Under the pieces are notes generated by a model. That model made no database searches. It saw only the letters and a program-made list of their open reading frames with translations, and was not told the origin of the DNA. The position numbers were made by a program, and so were the translations under genes. Positions 47,404 through 58,905 of a DNA stretch of 64,000 bases are shown here, one piece after another. The DNA comes from Erythroxylum novogranatense (Eukaryota > Streptophyta > Magnoliopsida > Malpighiales > Erythroxylaceae): contig CM057231.1 in NCBI GenBank assembly GCA_029891385.1, positions 62,603,103-62,667,102 on the forward strand. The letters run 5' to 3'. Numbering within the stretch: position 1 is the stretch's first letter; each line of letters starts with the position of its first letter.

Positions 47404-48885
47404 TGTAACACCCCACTCCCACATGACCCAAACCTGACATCGATGGTGATATCCGAGTTCGTGCCCTATGAGGGTGGCGTGCTACATCACTCAGTCAAAA
47501 CTCAGTATAAATTTTTTTTTGAAACATACACATACTTTACATATTATGGGGAAAACAATTTACATAAATAATCATCAGTGAGTTCAATGACCACAGGGGC
47601 CCTTTTGTAAATACAATTTCATTAAGTTTGTTGACTTTACAACATGACCTAATCATTTTTAAAAAAATTCATAAAGTACAATTTTTATTAAAACTTAATG
47701 CAAACACGAACTGATCCCGACCTCCCTTCTCACTCGTATGCGGTTGCTATACGCCCGTTACCTAACGGGGTATTCTTCTGGGTCCTGAAAAATAATTGCA
47801 AATTTTGGGTGAGTTTTGCGAACTCAGTGAGGAACCATCATCGATGGTTCACTCAATTCATGCAACACATCGTTTCACATAACACATAGTTACATTGTTG
47901 CATATTTAATCACATTGTACAATTTCACGTGAACATAGACAATTTGATACATTTCATTCTATTTGTCATCCATAACCAATTGAATTCATAAAACACCCAT
48001 GCATAAGCCAATTGTTTCATAAATCACATTCAGAAGTACCACATGATTGGTACCACAATAGCATAAGGCAGTTAGCCTTTCACTTAATCAAAGAAATTAC
48101 AATTAGATGCAAATGACATGTGCATGTGCCACATTTTCATTTTATTTCGGTGTTGTGATCGAGCGCTTGAACTTTCCCAAAATGGGTGCATTAATCATTG
48201 AGCCTAAGGCTCTGAAAACTGTCCCAATAAGGGCACATTAATCGTTGAACCATAGGCTCTGAATCACTGTAGGGCTCGAGGCCCAAATATAAACGTTGAG
48301 CTTGTAGCTCTCGGTGGCTGCTCCGGTCACAACTGTCATTAACTGATCATGCATTCATGCATGGAATGCATATGTCGCAATTGAGCAATATCACATTACA
48401 ATCAAACCCAGATTATCGCATTCAAACAATTGGTTCACAATTATTCACATTAAATTCACATTCACAATTTATCACATTGAAAAGCACGAAGGTCTCATAT
48501 TCTCAGACAAATAACACTTCTATGTCATAATCTCCCAATACATCGGACACCTTCGGTCCGGAATCCAGGCATAAACAAACACACAAGCCCACCATTATTT
48601 TCCACAGTTTTATAAGTGCAAAATTATAAATAATTTATAGTTGAGAAACCATCTAGGTTACTCACAAATTGCTCCCGAAGCAAATGCCTGGAAGTCTCGG
48701 CAACGTCTGTGGGCTGAAGTTCCAAATGTGCCTCTATAACATTCAAAATATTCAACTATTACCAAATGCACCATCAGGACTATTTAATAATGCACATGTA
48801 GCAATTAAAATGTGTACAATGCATGTTCGTGACATTCTCGGTACTATATCACAATTTTCTGTCACAAAGTGTTCTTCTAAAAATT

Positions 48886-49138
48886 AGAAACTCATAGACA
48901 CTAAAAATGCTCAATTTGGACCTTTATAGGTCCAATAATAAATACAATACGGCTCGGAAAAATCATTACCTGATCCTCTCACTTCGACCTAACCAATTCC
49001 CGTCACAAAAATTTCTCTAAAAATTTGAAAGCCATAGACACTAAAATCACTCAATTCGGACCTCTATAGGTCCAATTATTAATAAAAGATGAACCAGAAA
49101 AATAATTACCCGTTCCTCTCACTTCGACCTAATTAATC
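48886..49138. repeat. Tandem duplication of about 125 bp with a 6-bp stem
   Basis: Each unit contains 'catagacacta' and 'cctctcacttcgaccta', with GGACCT-NNAT-AGGTCC between them (stems at 48918-48933 and 49058-49073). The stem is unchanged while the loop differs (ttat versus ctat). Confidence 0.75.
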
Positions 49139-49330
49139 CCCGTCAATTTCATCTCTAAAAATTTCAAATTTCACAAATAACTGAAATTAGATATTTCACG
49201 AATCCGATGCCTCGAGAATCAGGTCAATCGGATGTCGGGTGAAAAAGTAATTGACAAAAGAATTAAATTAAGAAAAAAATAGAAATAATAAATAATTAAA
49301 AAAAATATTAATTAATTTTAAAAAAAATCA

Positions 49331-49355
49331 CCCTCGCGAGGGCGACCTCGCGAGG
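49331..49355. repeat. Two CG-rich palindromes
   Basis: CCCTCGCGAGGG (49331-49342) and CCTCGCGAGG (49346-49355), centres 14 bp apart, in otherwise very AT-rich LTR sequence. Confidence 0.85.
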
Positions 49356-51222
49356 ATCTGAAATTTTTTTTTTTCAAATTTTAATTTTTCTTTTTTTTTC
49401 CAATTTCACCAAATACCTTCTTCTCTTCTTTCAAAACCCTTATCTTTTTACACAAATATCCAAAAAACACAACATAGGTCTCGTTGGAAAGCTCTCAGAA
49501 AATCCCACAAGTTTCATGCAGAGCTAAAAATCCAATTTCACCTCTAAGTGTGTCAAAAATGCACTCAAAGACACTGCCTAATCACACATCTACTACAACA
49601 GTGCAGCACTTTTGTAAAAATTATAACTTTTCATCCCCTTTGCCAAAAATTACAAATTTTATATCAATAAAAAGAGAAAAACAAATGCTACAACTTTCAT
49701 GAACAACATAGAAGCCAATTCAATCTCTAACCAAATCAAATTCTCAAGCAAAACTTTTGCCTACCTAAATTATTCTCAACAATAACCCAATCTTTCAAAA
49801 TTCATAACTCCACATCCCCTTGGCGAAAAATTCCATACCATATAGCAATAAAAATATCAGACAATATACTACAATTATCAAGAAGGACTTAAAACCAAAT
49901 TTCATCTCTAATTGGTTCAAATCCTCCCATTAATGTGGTTGTCCTGTTAAGGAGGGTTGAAACAGCACATGACCTAACCATAGCCAAAACTTTACAAATT
50001 TGTATCTTACAATCCTGACATTCAAAATTCACATATAATACCTCGTTAGAAAGCTACAACAATCCCCTACAACTTTCCAGAAGATCACTTAAGCCAATTT
50101 CACCCTTAACAATCTAAATTTAATACCAGAACACAAAAAGTAAAAAACCTATGCACTTAGAGCATTTGCCTACCAAAAAACATTTTGGCTGAATTACCAC
50201 CTAAACATTAACAAACCATAACTTTTGATCTAAAAAAAATACTTAGTGGTGTTAGAAAGCTAACACAAAAATCTTCAACTTTCATGCTGACAAAATTAAC
50301 AAATTCAATCCAAATCAACCTAAAGAAAATCATCAAAGTTTCTGATTACAAGGTTCGGAGTACTGTTCATATAGCACCTGCAACTCACCTTCCAAGCCAA
50401 ATTTAAAACCCTTAAAGCCATAATTGGACAAATCTTCCTTCATATGAAATCTAGTCATACTTCTTAAGTTTAATTTAAGCCAAATCTCATCTCAATTGGA
50501 CAACCATATCAAAAGTTATGAGCAAAAATCTGAAACCTACACCAAGTAACATTTTTCAGAATTCATATCCAACTCAACTTATTTCATTCTAACACCAATC
50601 CTACATCAATAAGCATCTAATTTAGTCTCCAATTCAGTGCCAAGTTCATCTAATCATTCACTTGAATAAAAAGGCACCAATTGGCAGCACACAACACAAA
50701 ATTTTCTTACTTGAATTCTCCACTCATCTACCATCATTCTAACATCAAATCTAATCAAAAACCAATTCAAAACATAGTCATCATTCATCCTCACACAAAC
50801 AAACACTCATACCCAAACAATCCTACCTTAAGCTTTATGAAATTTACGCACAATTAATCACAATAAATGCTTCTAACAACCAAATGAAAGAATACAACAT
50901 AAGTTCTCACCTAAATAAACTTCAAGCTTTAAATCTTCAAATCTTCAAAATAACACCAAACCTCTACTTCACTCCTCACCTACAGTTATCACTTCCCCAC
51001 ACACTAATCATCATCATCACAAGGCTTAAGTGTGGATTTATGTGTGAAGAGTAGAAGAGCAAGAAAATAAACAAGAAGAGGTGGAAGAAGAACCAACGAA
51101 GAAGCAAGGAGAAGAAGCCACGAAGAAGAGAAGGAAAAATCCCTAAAACCAAACTCCAAAAGCCTTTAAAAGACAATGTCGTGGAAGCTTGCCAAGGTTA
51201 GGATATTTATATATAACACTTA

Positions 51223-54025
51223 TGTCGGGACCCGACCCGTAGACCGGACCCCAACTGTTGGATCCCGTGACCGGAGTCCAACTCTTAAGCTGCTAGTCAA
51301 CTGGGATAGATGCTGGTCGACTGGGATGGGTGTCTTTGCTGATTTTAGTCGACTGGAACACTTTATAGTCGACTGGAATACTTTATAGCCGACTGGAACA
51401 CTTTATAGTCGACTGGAATACTTTATAGTCGACTGGAAACATTTGTAGTTGACTGGAACTTACGAAAAACAATCTCCACTCTCCGAATAGTCGACTGAAA
51501 CACTTTATAGTCGACTGGAATACTTTATAGTCAACTGGAATACTTTGTAGTCGACTAGAACACTTTATAGTCGACTGGAACTTACGAAAAATAATCTCCG
51601 CTCTCCGAATAGTCGACTGAAACACTTTATAGTCGACTGGAATACTTTATAGTCGACTGGAAACATCTGTAGTCGACTGGAACTCTTTATCACCTTGTCT
51701 TGTGGGGTTTATTTCACAAAACCCTTGCAAGATTCACTCACTCCACTACTAAAATACTTCATGACAACTCCAAACATCAAAATTATTTTATCATTCAACC
51801 ATTTCTTGATTGATATGTCCATCAACCCTAAAATCCTACATAACCATCATAACTCTCAACTTCCCACTTCTAACCACTTGACACTAGCATCTTTCAAAGC
51901 TCATAATTCCTCATTCCTAGCTCCAATTGAAGCAAATGATACACCATTTTAAAGATCTAAACTTAGGCTACACTCTTTAAGGAGATCTCTCAATTCTATT
52001 CAAACATTAAGAGAGTCTAAAATCAAAATGGAAGTTGCTGCACAATTTTTGGGAAAATTTGACAGCACCTCCCCTATTTTATTCCTAACCCAATTCTTCA
52101 ATCTAAGACTACAACCTGCACCACAATTCTATATTCAAGGGCAGCAACCACACTCCTAACAGTTACCTACCTATATTTTACTCATGCCATCTCATGCATC
52201 ATTGGAACACTACTAAATCAAACGTAATAGCATAGGGTTTGAAATTTCAGTTTTGAGTTACAACTCAATTTCATTTCATCTTCATCATATCATGGTCATT
52301 TAATCATGTATCATACAATGCTTTAGTGGGCATTTCAAGCCCAATTACAATGAAGCTTCAAAATACAATATCATTCTCAAAATGCGACTAAAGCATTGTT
52401 TTACAAAACCATTTCAAATACAAAGCCAAAAGAAAATCTTGGAGTAAATGCCTTTAAACTTGCTCCTGGATCCCGCCATTTCTGGAAAATTTGAGGGGTG
52501 AGCTTTCACTTTATGGGTAACACATTTATATTTATATATCAAGCATGTCCATTTAATTATCCATACATTTAACAATCTTTCAATGAAGTCATAAATCATG
52601 CATCATGCAATTTTCATCAATACGTAAACATAATTTCTCATAATTCAAACATTCATAATTCTTGCATTTTCATGTAATCACATATGAAACACATCAAATG
52701 GCTCGGTAAGTCCATATTCTTGGCAACCATATAGTCTCATTTAATGAGCTTATATGGGCAAATCTTTAGGAGTCCAAAATGTTGGATCATCCTATGCCAC
52801 AATCAAGCAAAGGCGAAGGCTTTCATGGTCGACGTGCACGTGATAGTTCTTAGGACTATACCTTACCCACATAACATAATAATCATGCATCATACTAGAA
52901 AATTGGACTGTTCTTGTCCAATTCATTGTTTCTTTAAAAATCATCTTCTTTTTTCATACATCATTCATGCTTTTCATCATATTCATTTAACAAGTTTCTC
53001 CAAAACAATTTCAATCGTCATCATACAATATACATTTACAAACATCATGATTCCATCCTCAACCTTCATAATTTCCTAACAACAACAACATCAAGCATGT
53101 AATAAAATCATCAATGGTTTACAATAACCACATCCAACATTCAATCACAAACATTTAATGCAACTACCAAGTAATCAAAGCTCATTAATGTCATGCATTA
53201 ATTTATATTTATAGCTTATATACATAAAGATAAATATGAAACCCACCTTGTATCCTTGCTTAAACTTGCCTAAGGAAGTTCCTCTTCTTGTTCTTCTCCT
53301 CTTTCTTCTTTCCCTTCATTAAACCGAAACCCATAATCACTTAGGGTTTTAAAATTGAAAACCTAATGAACTTAAATCATGCTATAAACTTTAGAATCAC
53401 TAGACCCATCTTCTTTCTAAGCTTTCTAAACCATAAAACCAACAAAGCTTAACCTTAATCAAGAAGCTTACCTTGAATCTTTAGATAACCAAGTGATTTC
53501 TTGGTTCAAAATGTAACAGAACCTTCCTCCACACTTTTCCTCTTGAACTTTCTTCAAAACCTCTTGAATCTCTTGGAAAATCAAACCCTAGACATGTTTT
53601 TCTTCTTTTCTTCTCCTTTTCTCCTCCACCACCGAAACTTCTTCCTCTCCCTCTCAATTTTCGTAAGTCTCCCTCTCTTTTCCCTACTACTCACTTATTT
53701 CTTCTTCTTTTTATACTCCTTACTCACTTAAGCCCAAGGCCTAAAGCCCATTCACTCATTTTTCCTTCCTCCCTTCTTATTTCCTCCTTATACTACTCAA
53801 GCCCATTTCATTTTCTCTTCTCTTTTCATTTCATTTGGACCCAAAGCCCAATTAACACGTTAAATTACTTCCAATTCATTTAAATCAACTAACACATTTA
53901 ATACTTGCTATCTAACTCATTTAATGTCATATGCTAATTCATGCTAACTTTACTAAATACTATACTAATTCACCCCATTAATCTAATCATTCTTGATTTA
54001 TCATAAAAAAATTCTGGGGGTAACA
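51223..54025 (-). repeat. LTR 1 of the minus-strand Tekay array
   Basis: It starts TGTCGGGACCC and ends GGGGGTAACA, followed by the PPT complement. It is 2803 bp and matches 58906-61592. Flanking ACTTA (51218-51222) would be the left TSD, and its partner must lie past 64000. It holds the AGTCGACT array (51284-51690) and ACGTGCACGT (52832-52841). Confidence 0.92.
51284..51690. repeat. 20-bp tandem array with AGTCGACT core
   Basis: About 18 units of 'ctttatagtcgactggaa' type with small changes. They are arranged in a higher-order repeat of about 122 bp marked by 'cttacgaaaaa' and 'tctccgaatagtc' (near 51459 and 51581). The corresponding array in LTR 2 is shorter (58960-59250). Confidence 0.88.
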
Positions 54026-54041
54026 TTTCTCCCCCCTTAAG
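54026..54041 (-). other. Polypurine tract, first Tekay interior
   Basis: The minus strand reads CTTAAGGGGGGAGAAA immediately before the LTR. The same tract is at 61593-61608. Confidence 0.85.
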
Positions 54042-55604
54042 AAATTTCTTCCTCGAAATTCTTACCTGGTTCATTGAAGAGGTGTGGGTACTGCTCCCGC
54101 ATTGCATCCTGAGGCTCCCACGTAGCCTCTTCAACTGCATGATTCCTCCACAGGACTTTGACTAGCTTGATTGTCTTGTTCCTGAGGATCTTATCCTTGC
54201 TATCCAGAATTGCCACAGGTACCTCTTCATAAGTCAGATCATCACTCAGCTGAACTTCTGAGGTCTGAATGATGTGAGAAGGATCTGATCTATACCTTCT
54301 CAGCATCGAGACATGGAATACATCATGAATCTGCGACAATTCTGGTGGCAATGCCAATCTGTAGGTCAACGGCCCAATCCTCTCCAATACTTCATACGGA
54401 CCCACATAGCGAGGACTTAATTTTCCCTTCTTACCAAATCTCATAACTCCCTTCCATGGAGACGTCTTGAGGAACACTTTGTCACCCACTGCATATTCCA
54501 TTTCTTTTCGATGAGCATCAGCATAGCTTTTCATCCTATCCTGGGCTGCCTTAAGTCGCTGTTTGATTTTATCCACTTTCTCAATTGTCATCTGGACCAA
54601 CTCTGGTCCCACTAGCTTCCTCTCACCTTCCTCATCCCAGCATATGGAAGTCCTGCATCTCCTGCCATATAGGGCTTCATAAGGAGCCATCTGAATGCTA
54701 GAATGGTACGAATTGTTATAGGCAAATTCGACCAACGGAAAATGATCATCCCATGCTCCTCTGAAGTCCATGACACATGCTCTAAGCATCCCTTCTAGTG
54801 TCTGAATTGTCCTCTCAGACTGACCATCCGTCTGAGGATGAAACGCCGCACTGAAATTCAGCTTAGTTCCTAATGCTTCCTGCAGACTTCCCCAAAATCT
54901 CGATGTGAATCGAGGGTCCCTGTCGGATACTATGGAATCTGAAACTCCATGCAACCTTACCACTTCATCAATATACTTCCTAGCTAAGACTTGCAATGAA
55001 TCTGTTTGCTTGATTGCCAGAAAATGGGCTGACATGGTCAACCGATCAACAATAACCCAAATGGCATCATGCTTCTTGTTGGTCCTAGGTAAACCCATCA
55101 GAAAATCCATCGTGATCCTTTGCCACTTCCATTCAGGAATGGACAATGGCCTTAGCATGCCTGAAGGTGCCTGGTGTTCAGCCTTGACTTGCTGACACAC
55201 TAGACATCTGCTCACATATTCAGCCACATCCCTCTTCATGCCTTTCCACCAGAAATATTCCTTCAAATCTCTGTACATTATGGTGCTACCTGGGTGAATG
55301 GAATAAGGCGCATTGTGTGCCTCATCCAAGATCTCATCTTTAACTGCCTTATCATTCGGAATACATAACCTGTTTCCGACTACCATTAGCCCATCATCCC
55401 TTACTTGCACTTCCGATCGCCACTGTGTTGAATTTCATCTCTCAGCTTATTTAATTCTGTATCCTGCTCCTGCAACTCCTTGACCTTCTCCCTAAGGATA
55501 GGTCTCGCCCTAAATTGAGCAAAAACACCATCTGATTCATCCTGCTTTAAACTGATCTTCAACTTGGCCATCTGCTCCAACAAAGGCAAGTAAACCGATT
55601 GCAC
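54037..55604 (-). pseudogene. Integrase and chromodomain of the first Tekay interior
   Basis: The 457-codon frame 55410-54037 is intact. It holds the HHCC finger ([11 protein letters not shown]), the catalytic core with ITMDFLMGLP, VSDRDPRF and GQSERTIQTLEG (all three acidic residues kept), a GPY/F-type block ([21 protein letters not shown]) and a C-terminal chromodomain (near 54190-54090, LVKVLWRNH and EEATWEP). The overlapping frame 55604-55401 carries the linker upstream of integrase, one frame shift away. The chromodomain of such elements targets integration to marked heterochromatin. Confidence 0.93.
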
Positions 55605-56832
55605 ATAAGATATGGATGACTTCCTACCAAAGCGCCCGCCACTACATTCGCCTTTCTCGGATGATACTCATCATCAGTCATAGTCCTCGAGCAACTCCAC
55701 CCATCTTCTCCGCCTCAGATTCAGGTTCTTTTCTCGCTTAGCAAGTACTTGATGCTTTTGTGATCCGTGAAAACCCTTATCTCAACCCCATACGAGATAG
55801 TGTCTCCATATCTTTAAGGCAAAATCATGCTGCCAATTCGGATCATGAGTCGGATAATTCAACTCATATGACTTCAATGCTTAGAAGCATAGGCTATTAC
55901 CTCGTCATCCTGCAAGACACATCCTAAACCCTTCCTCAAGCATCATCAGATATCCGTATACCCGCTTCCCATCAAGGTGACCAATTTGGAGCACTTGTCA
56001 ACTTCTTGAGCTCCTCAAAGCTCTTCCGACATTCCTCACTCCATATGAGCTGCTGATTCTTTCTTAATGACTTAGTCATAGGGCTATCATTGAAAATCCT
56101 TCCACTAATCTCCTACAATAACTCGCCAAACCTAGGAAGCTTCTTACCTCTTTCACTGTCTTGGGCTCTTGCCAATTCACTCGCTTCTACTTTCCTGATC
56201 AACATGGATCCCTTTGTTGGAAATCACATGTCTAAGGAAAACTACTTCATGCAGCCAAAATTCACACTTGCTAAATTTGGCATCTGACTCCCGCTCTCTC
56301 AATCTCGCAATACTATCCTAAGATGTTGTTCATGCTCTCCTTCATCCTTAGAATAAACCAGAATTTCATCAATGAACACAATGACAAACCGATCTAAGAA
56401 TTCATTAAACACCCTATTCATCGATCCATGAAGGCAAATTGGAGCATTGGTCAATCCGAAGGCATGACCACAATTCATAGTGCCCGTAACGGGTCCTGAA
56501 GGTTGTCTTGTTTACATCAGACTCCTTGATTCAGAGTTGATGATAACCTGATCTTAGGTCAATCTTGAAAAGACCCTTGCTCCTCGCGGTGATCAAATAA
56601 ATCATCTATCCGTGGCAACGGATACTTGTTCGAATCGTCATCTTGTTAAGCTTCAGAGTCTATGCACATCCTCCATGTTCCATCCTTCTTCCTAACAAAC
56701 AGACCGAGCTCCCAAGGTGAAGAACTCACCGATGAACCGCTTCTCCAACAATTCCTCGCAATTGCTCCTCGAGTTCTCTCAACTTAACCGGAGCCATTCA
56801 GCAGGGTGGTATGGAGATTGGCGGATTCCGAA
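55605..56832 (-). pseudogene. RT and RNase H of the first Tekay interior, heavily shifted
   Basis: RT and RNase H blocks can be followed in all three frames: FSKIDLRS near 56570 (motif A Asp kept), [11 protein letters not shown] near 56370-56340, and RNase H pieces near 55790-55900. The second interior (62841-64000) shows the same region almost open, so many of these small indels are suspect. The active-site box reads FIDE where FIDD is usual, as in the second interior. Confidence 0.8.
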
Positions 56833-57396
56833 TCAAGTCAATTTCAACTCAATTTCCCTCACCGCGGCAACCCCGTAATTCTTCCGAAATACATCAGGAA
56901 ACTCCCTCACAACCTGAAAATCTTCTAGTCTGCCCACATTCACTTCTGGATCCACTACATGTGCCAAGAAGGCCTCACACCCTTGACTCATCATATTGTC
57001 AGCTAACATAGCCGAAATGATCCTCGGCACTGGTAGTTTCCTGTCCCCCTTGAAGACTATCTTCTGACCATTGCCCAGATCAAACTTTACTTCTTTCAAA
57101 CTACAATCTAGCTTCGCCTTGTACCTCTCCATGACATCCATCCCCAATATAACATCCAATCCTTGAAGGTCTAGAGGTAATAGGTCTACTACCAGTCTAG
57201 CACCGTCGATATTAAGCTCACAGTTCTTATAGATCAAACTAATCACCACCTTACTCCCTAAAGGAGTACTAACAACCAGAAAGTTATCCATAGTCTCAGG
57301 ACATACAGCATGCAAATTCATACTTGCAGATACAAATGAATGGGTGGAGCCAGTATCAATCAACACATAAACAGGTAGATCAAATAGTATAGCCAT
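56833..57396 (-). pseudogene. Gypsy protease of the first Tekay interior
   Basis: A 187-codon frame with VLIDTGSTHSFVSASM (catalytic DTG), [20 protein letters not shown] and the linker toward RT (FLAHVVDPEV, VVREFPDVF). The catalytic motif is intact. The frame is lost at its RT end, where the small indels begin. Confidence 0.88.
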
Positions 57397-57930
57397 ACCC
57401 GCTACTACTTCCTAACGGTTGCAGCTTCTTCTCGGTCATGGCAAAACCAGGTGGTGCGACCACATCCTCTAGGTCTCCCTCATTGGATATGCCTTCCTTG
57501 CAGTTCTGAATCGCCCACATCATGCATCGCCGAGATGCCACTGCTTTTCTTGGGGCCGAGACTTAGACCCTTCCCGCTCGACCGTCTGGGACAACTTGAT
57601 TCTGTGTCCCTTTGGCCACTGCCAAAACATGCTCCTATCTTCAGCAGACATTCCCTTTGTGAAATCTCCCACGGTGATCACACTGGGGCTCCTTTACCTG
57701 TCCATCCTGTGCTTGCTACACTTGAAGCTTGCCTGCACATAGCCCTAGGTCTGCTTGCTCGAGTGGGGCCTTCGCGCCCACCTCACTGTATGACGAGTTC
57801 TAGTGCTCCTCGCAGGTGCTGGAACGCTTAGCCCTTTTCTAGAGAACTGCTCTCTGTTCGTCCTCTTCTTAGTCACTTCAGCCCTGATGTTCTCGAATTT
57901 CTCAGCCTGAAGAGCAGCATCCACCAGCTG
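57397..57930 (-). pseudogene. Gag C-terminal part and zinc knuckle, degraded
   Basis: Minus-strand pieces around 57700-57640 resemble the CCHC knuckle (a CDHRGRFHKGNVC-like block with one cysteine lost), in Arg/Gly/Ser-rich surroundings. No frame is open through it. Plus-strand frames here are shadows. Confidence 0.55.
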
Positions 57931-58666
57931 CTAGTAATCACGGAAGTTGTGGATCACCACCTTTTCCCGGATCCCTAGGTGTAATCCACCCTCAAACTTC
58001 CGACACTTGTCTTCTTCAGTTGCCACGATATTGGCTGCATACCGTGATAACTGAGTGAACTTCAATTCATACTCTGCCACACTCAACTCCCTTTGAGCGA
58101 GATTCAGATATTCCCTGGCCTTATCCTGCATGTAGACCATCGAGAAATACTTCCTCCGAAAGGCCTCTAGGAATTCCCTCCATGTCAGTACCGGAGGTAC
58201 TTCCTGACTGCGGGGCACTGACTCCCACCAGTGCAGTGCATCCCCTTGCAGTAAGCTAACTGCATATTCGAGCTTCTCATCATCAGTACACTTTATCTGA
58301 TTCAGGACCCTCTCGATCCTCTTCAACCATGTTTCAGCTTTCTCGGGATTAGCAGTCCCGCTGAAGTCAATTGCTCCATACTTCCGGAGCTTATCATACT
58401 ACCCGCTCCTCTCTACTGAGGCTGGTACTTGAGCCTGTCTTCCTTGGCCCATGGCATAAATGAAAGCCTAGGCGAATGCTTGGAAGAACTGGGGATCCAT
58501 AGGGTTCACTTGAGGAGGAGGCGGCGGAGGCGCCTCATGTTGCACACTTGGTGCATCAGAGTTGGAGACAGGGAAGGTCCCTGCATCCTGCGGAACATAA
58601 GACTCATCCGTTCCGCCATGAGAGTGGGCGAGATTGAGCTCCTCGAGTTCTTTTTCGAGGCGGCAT
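57931..58666 (-). pseudogene. Gag core of the first Tekay interior
   Basis: The ATG at 58666 opens MPPRKRTRGAQSR, the usual basic start. A frame change and two stops follow before the gag core, which is open at 58326-57931: LEYAVSLLQGDALHWWESV, LTWREFLEAFRRKYF and VAEYELKFTQLSRYA. It ends at a TAG after HNFRDY. Confidence 0.85.
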
Positions 58667-58885
58667 TACTCCTTCAATTTAAAAATCAGTGAAAATCTTT
58701 AGTTCACATAAAACAAGTTCAATTCATGTAAGTCAATTTGAAACAAGTCAATTCACTCATTTGAAAGCAATGTTGCATGTTATGCATTTAAAACAATGCA
58801 CATAATTCAGATAGTTCATGTAGGAGGATGCATGATGACTTGACCTTAGACAATCCCACTAAGGTTCCTAGAGACCCTAAACCCA

Positions 58886-58902
58886 GTTTAGCTCGATACC
58901 AC
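58886..58902 (-). other. PBS of the first Tekay interior, altered
   Basis: The minus strand reads TGGTATCGAGCTAAAC, where the usual form has TATCAGAGC. The missing bases fall at a CAG, in line with the CAG/CTG discrepancy pattern. It lies three bases from LTR 2. Confidence 0.75.
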
Positions 58903-58905
58903 AGA

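Larger units (their letters stand above)
47404..51222 (-). repeat. Long LTR related to the LARD LTR family, right end not seen
   Basis: It starts TGTAACACCCCACT and follows the LARD LTR through the 'gacatcgatggtgat' and 'gagggtggc.tgct' blocks, 'tgatcccga', the TGAGTT/AACTCA stem (47810-47826) and a hairpin-rich segment (48185-48320). A tandem duplication of about 125 bp (48886-49138) and a palindrome pair (49331-49355) follow. The LTR is cut at 51222 by the Tekay array, and its own end lies beyond the window. Confidence 0.7.

Noticed and set aside
53501..53731. Hydrophobic 76-codon frame in LTR 1
   Set aside because: It is a pyrimidine-rich part of the LTR. LTR 2 has the same sequence with indels that break the frame.
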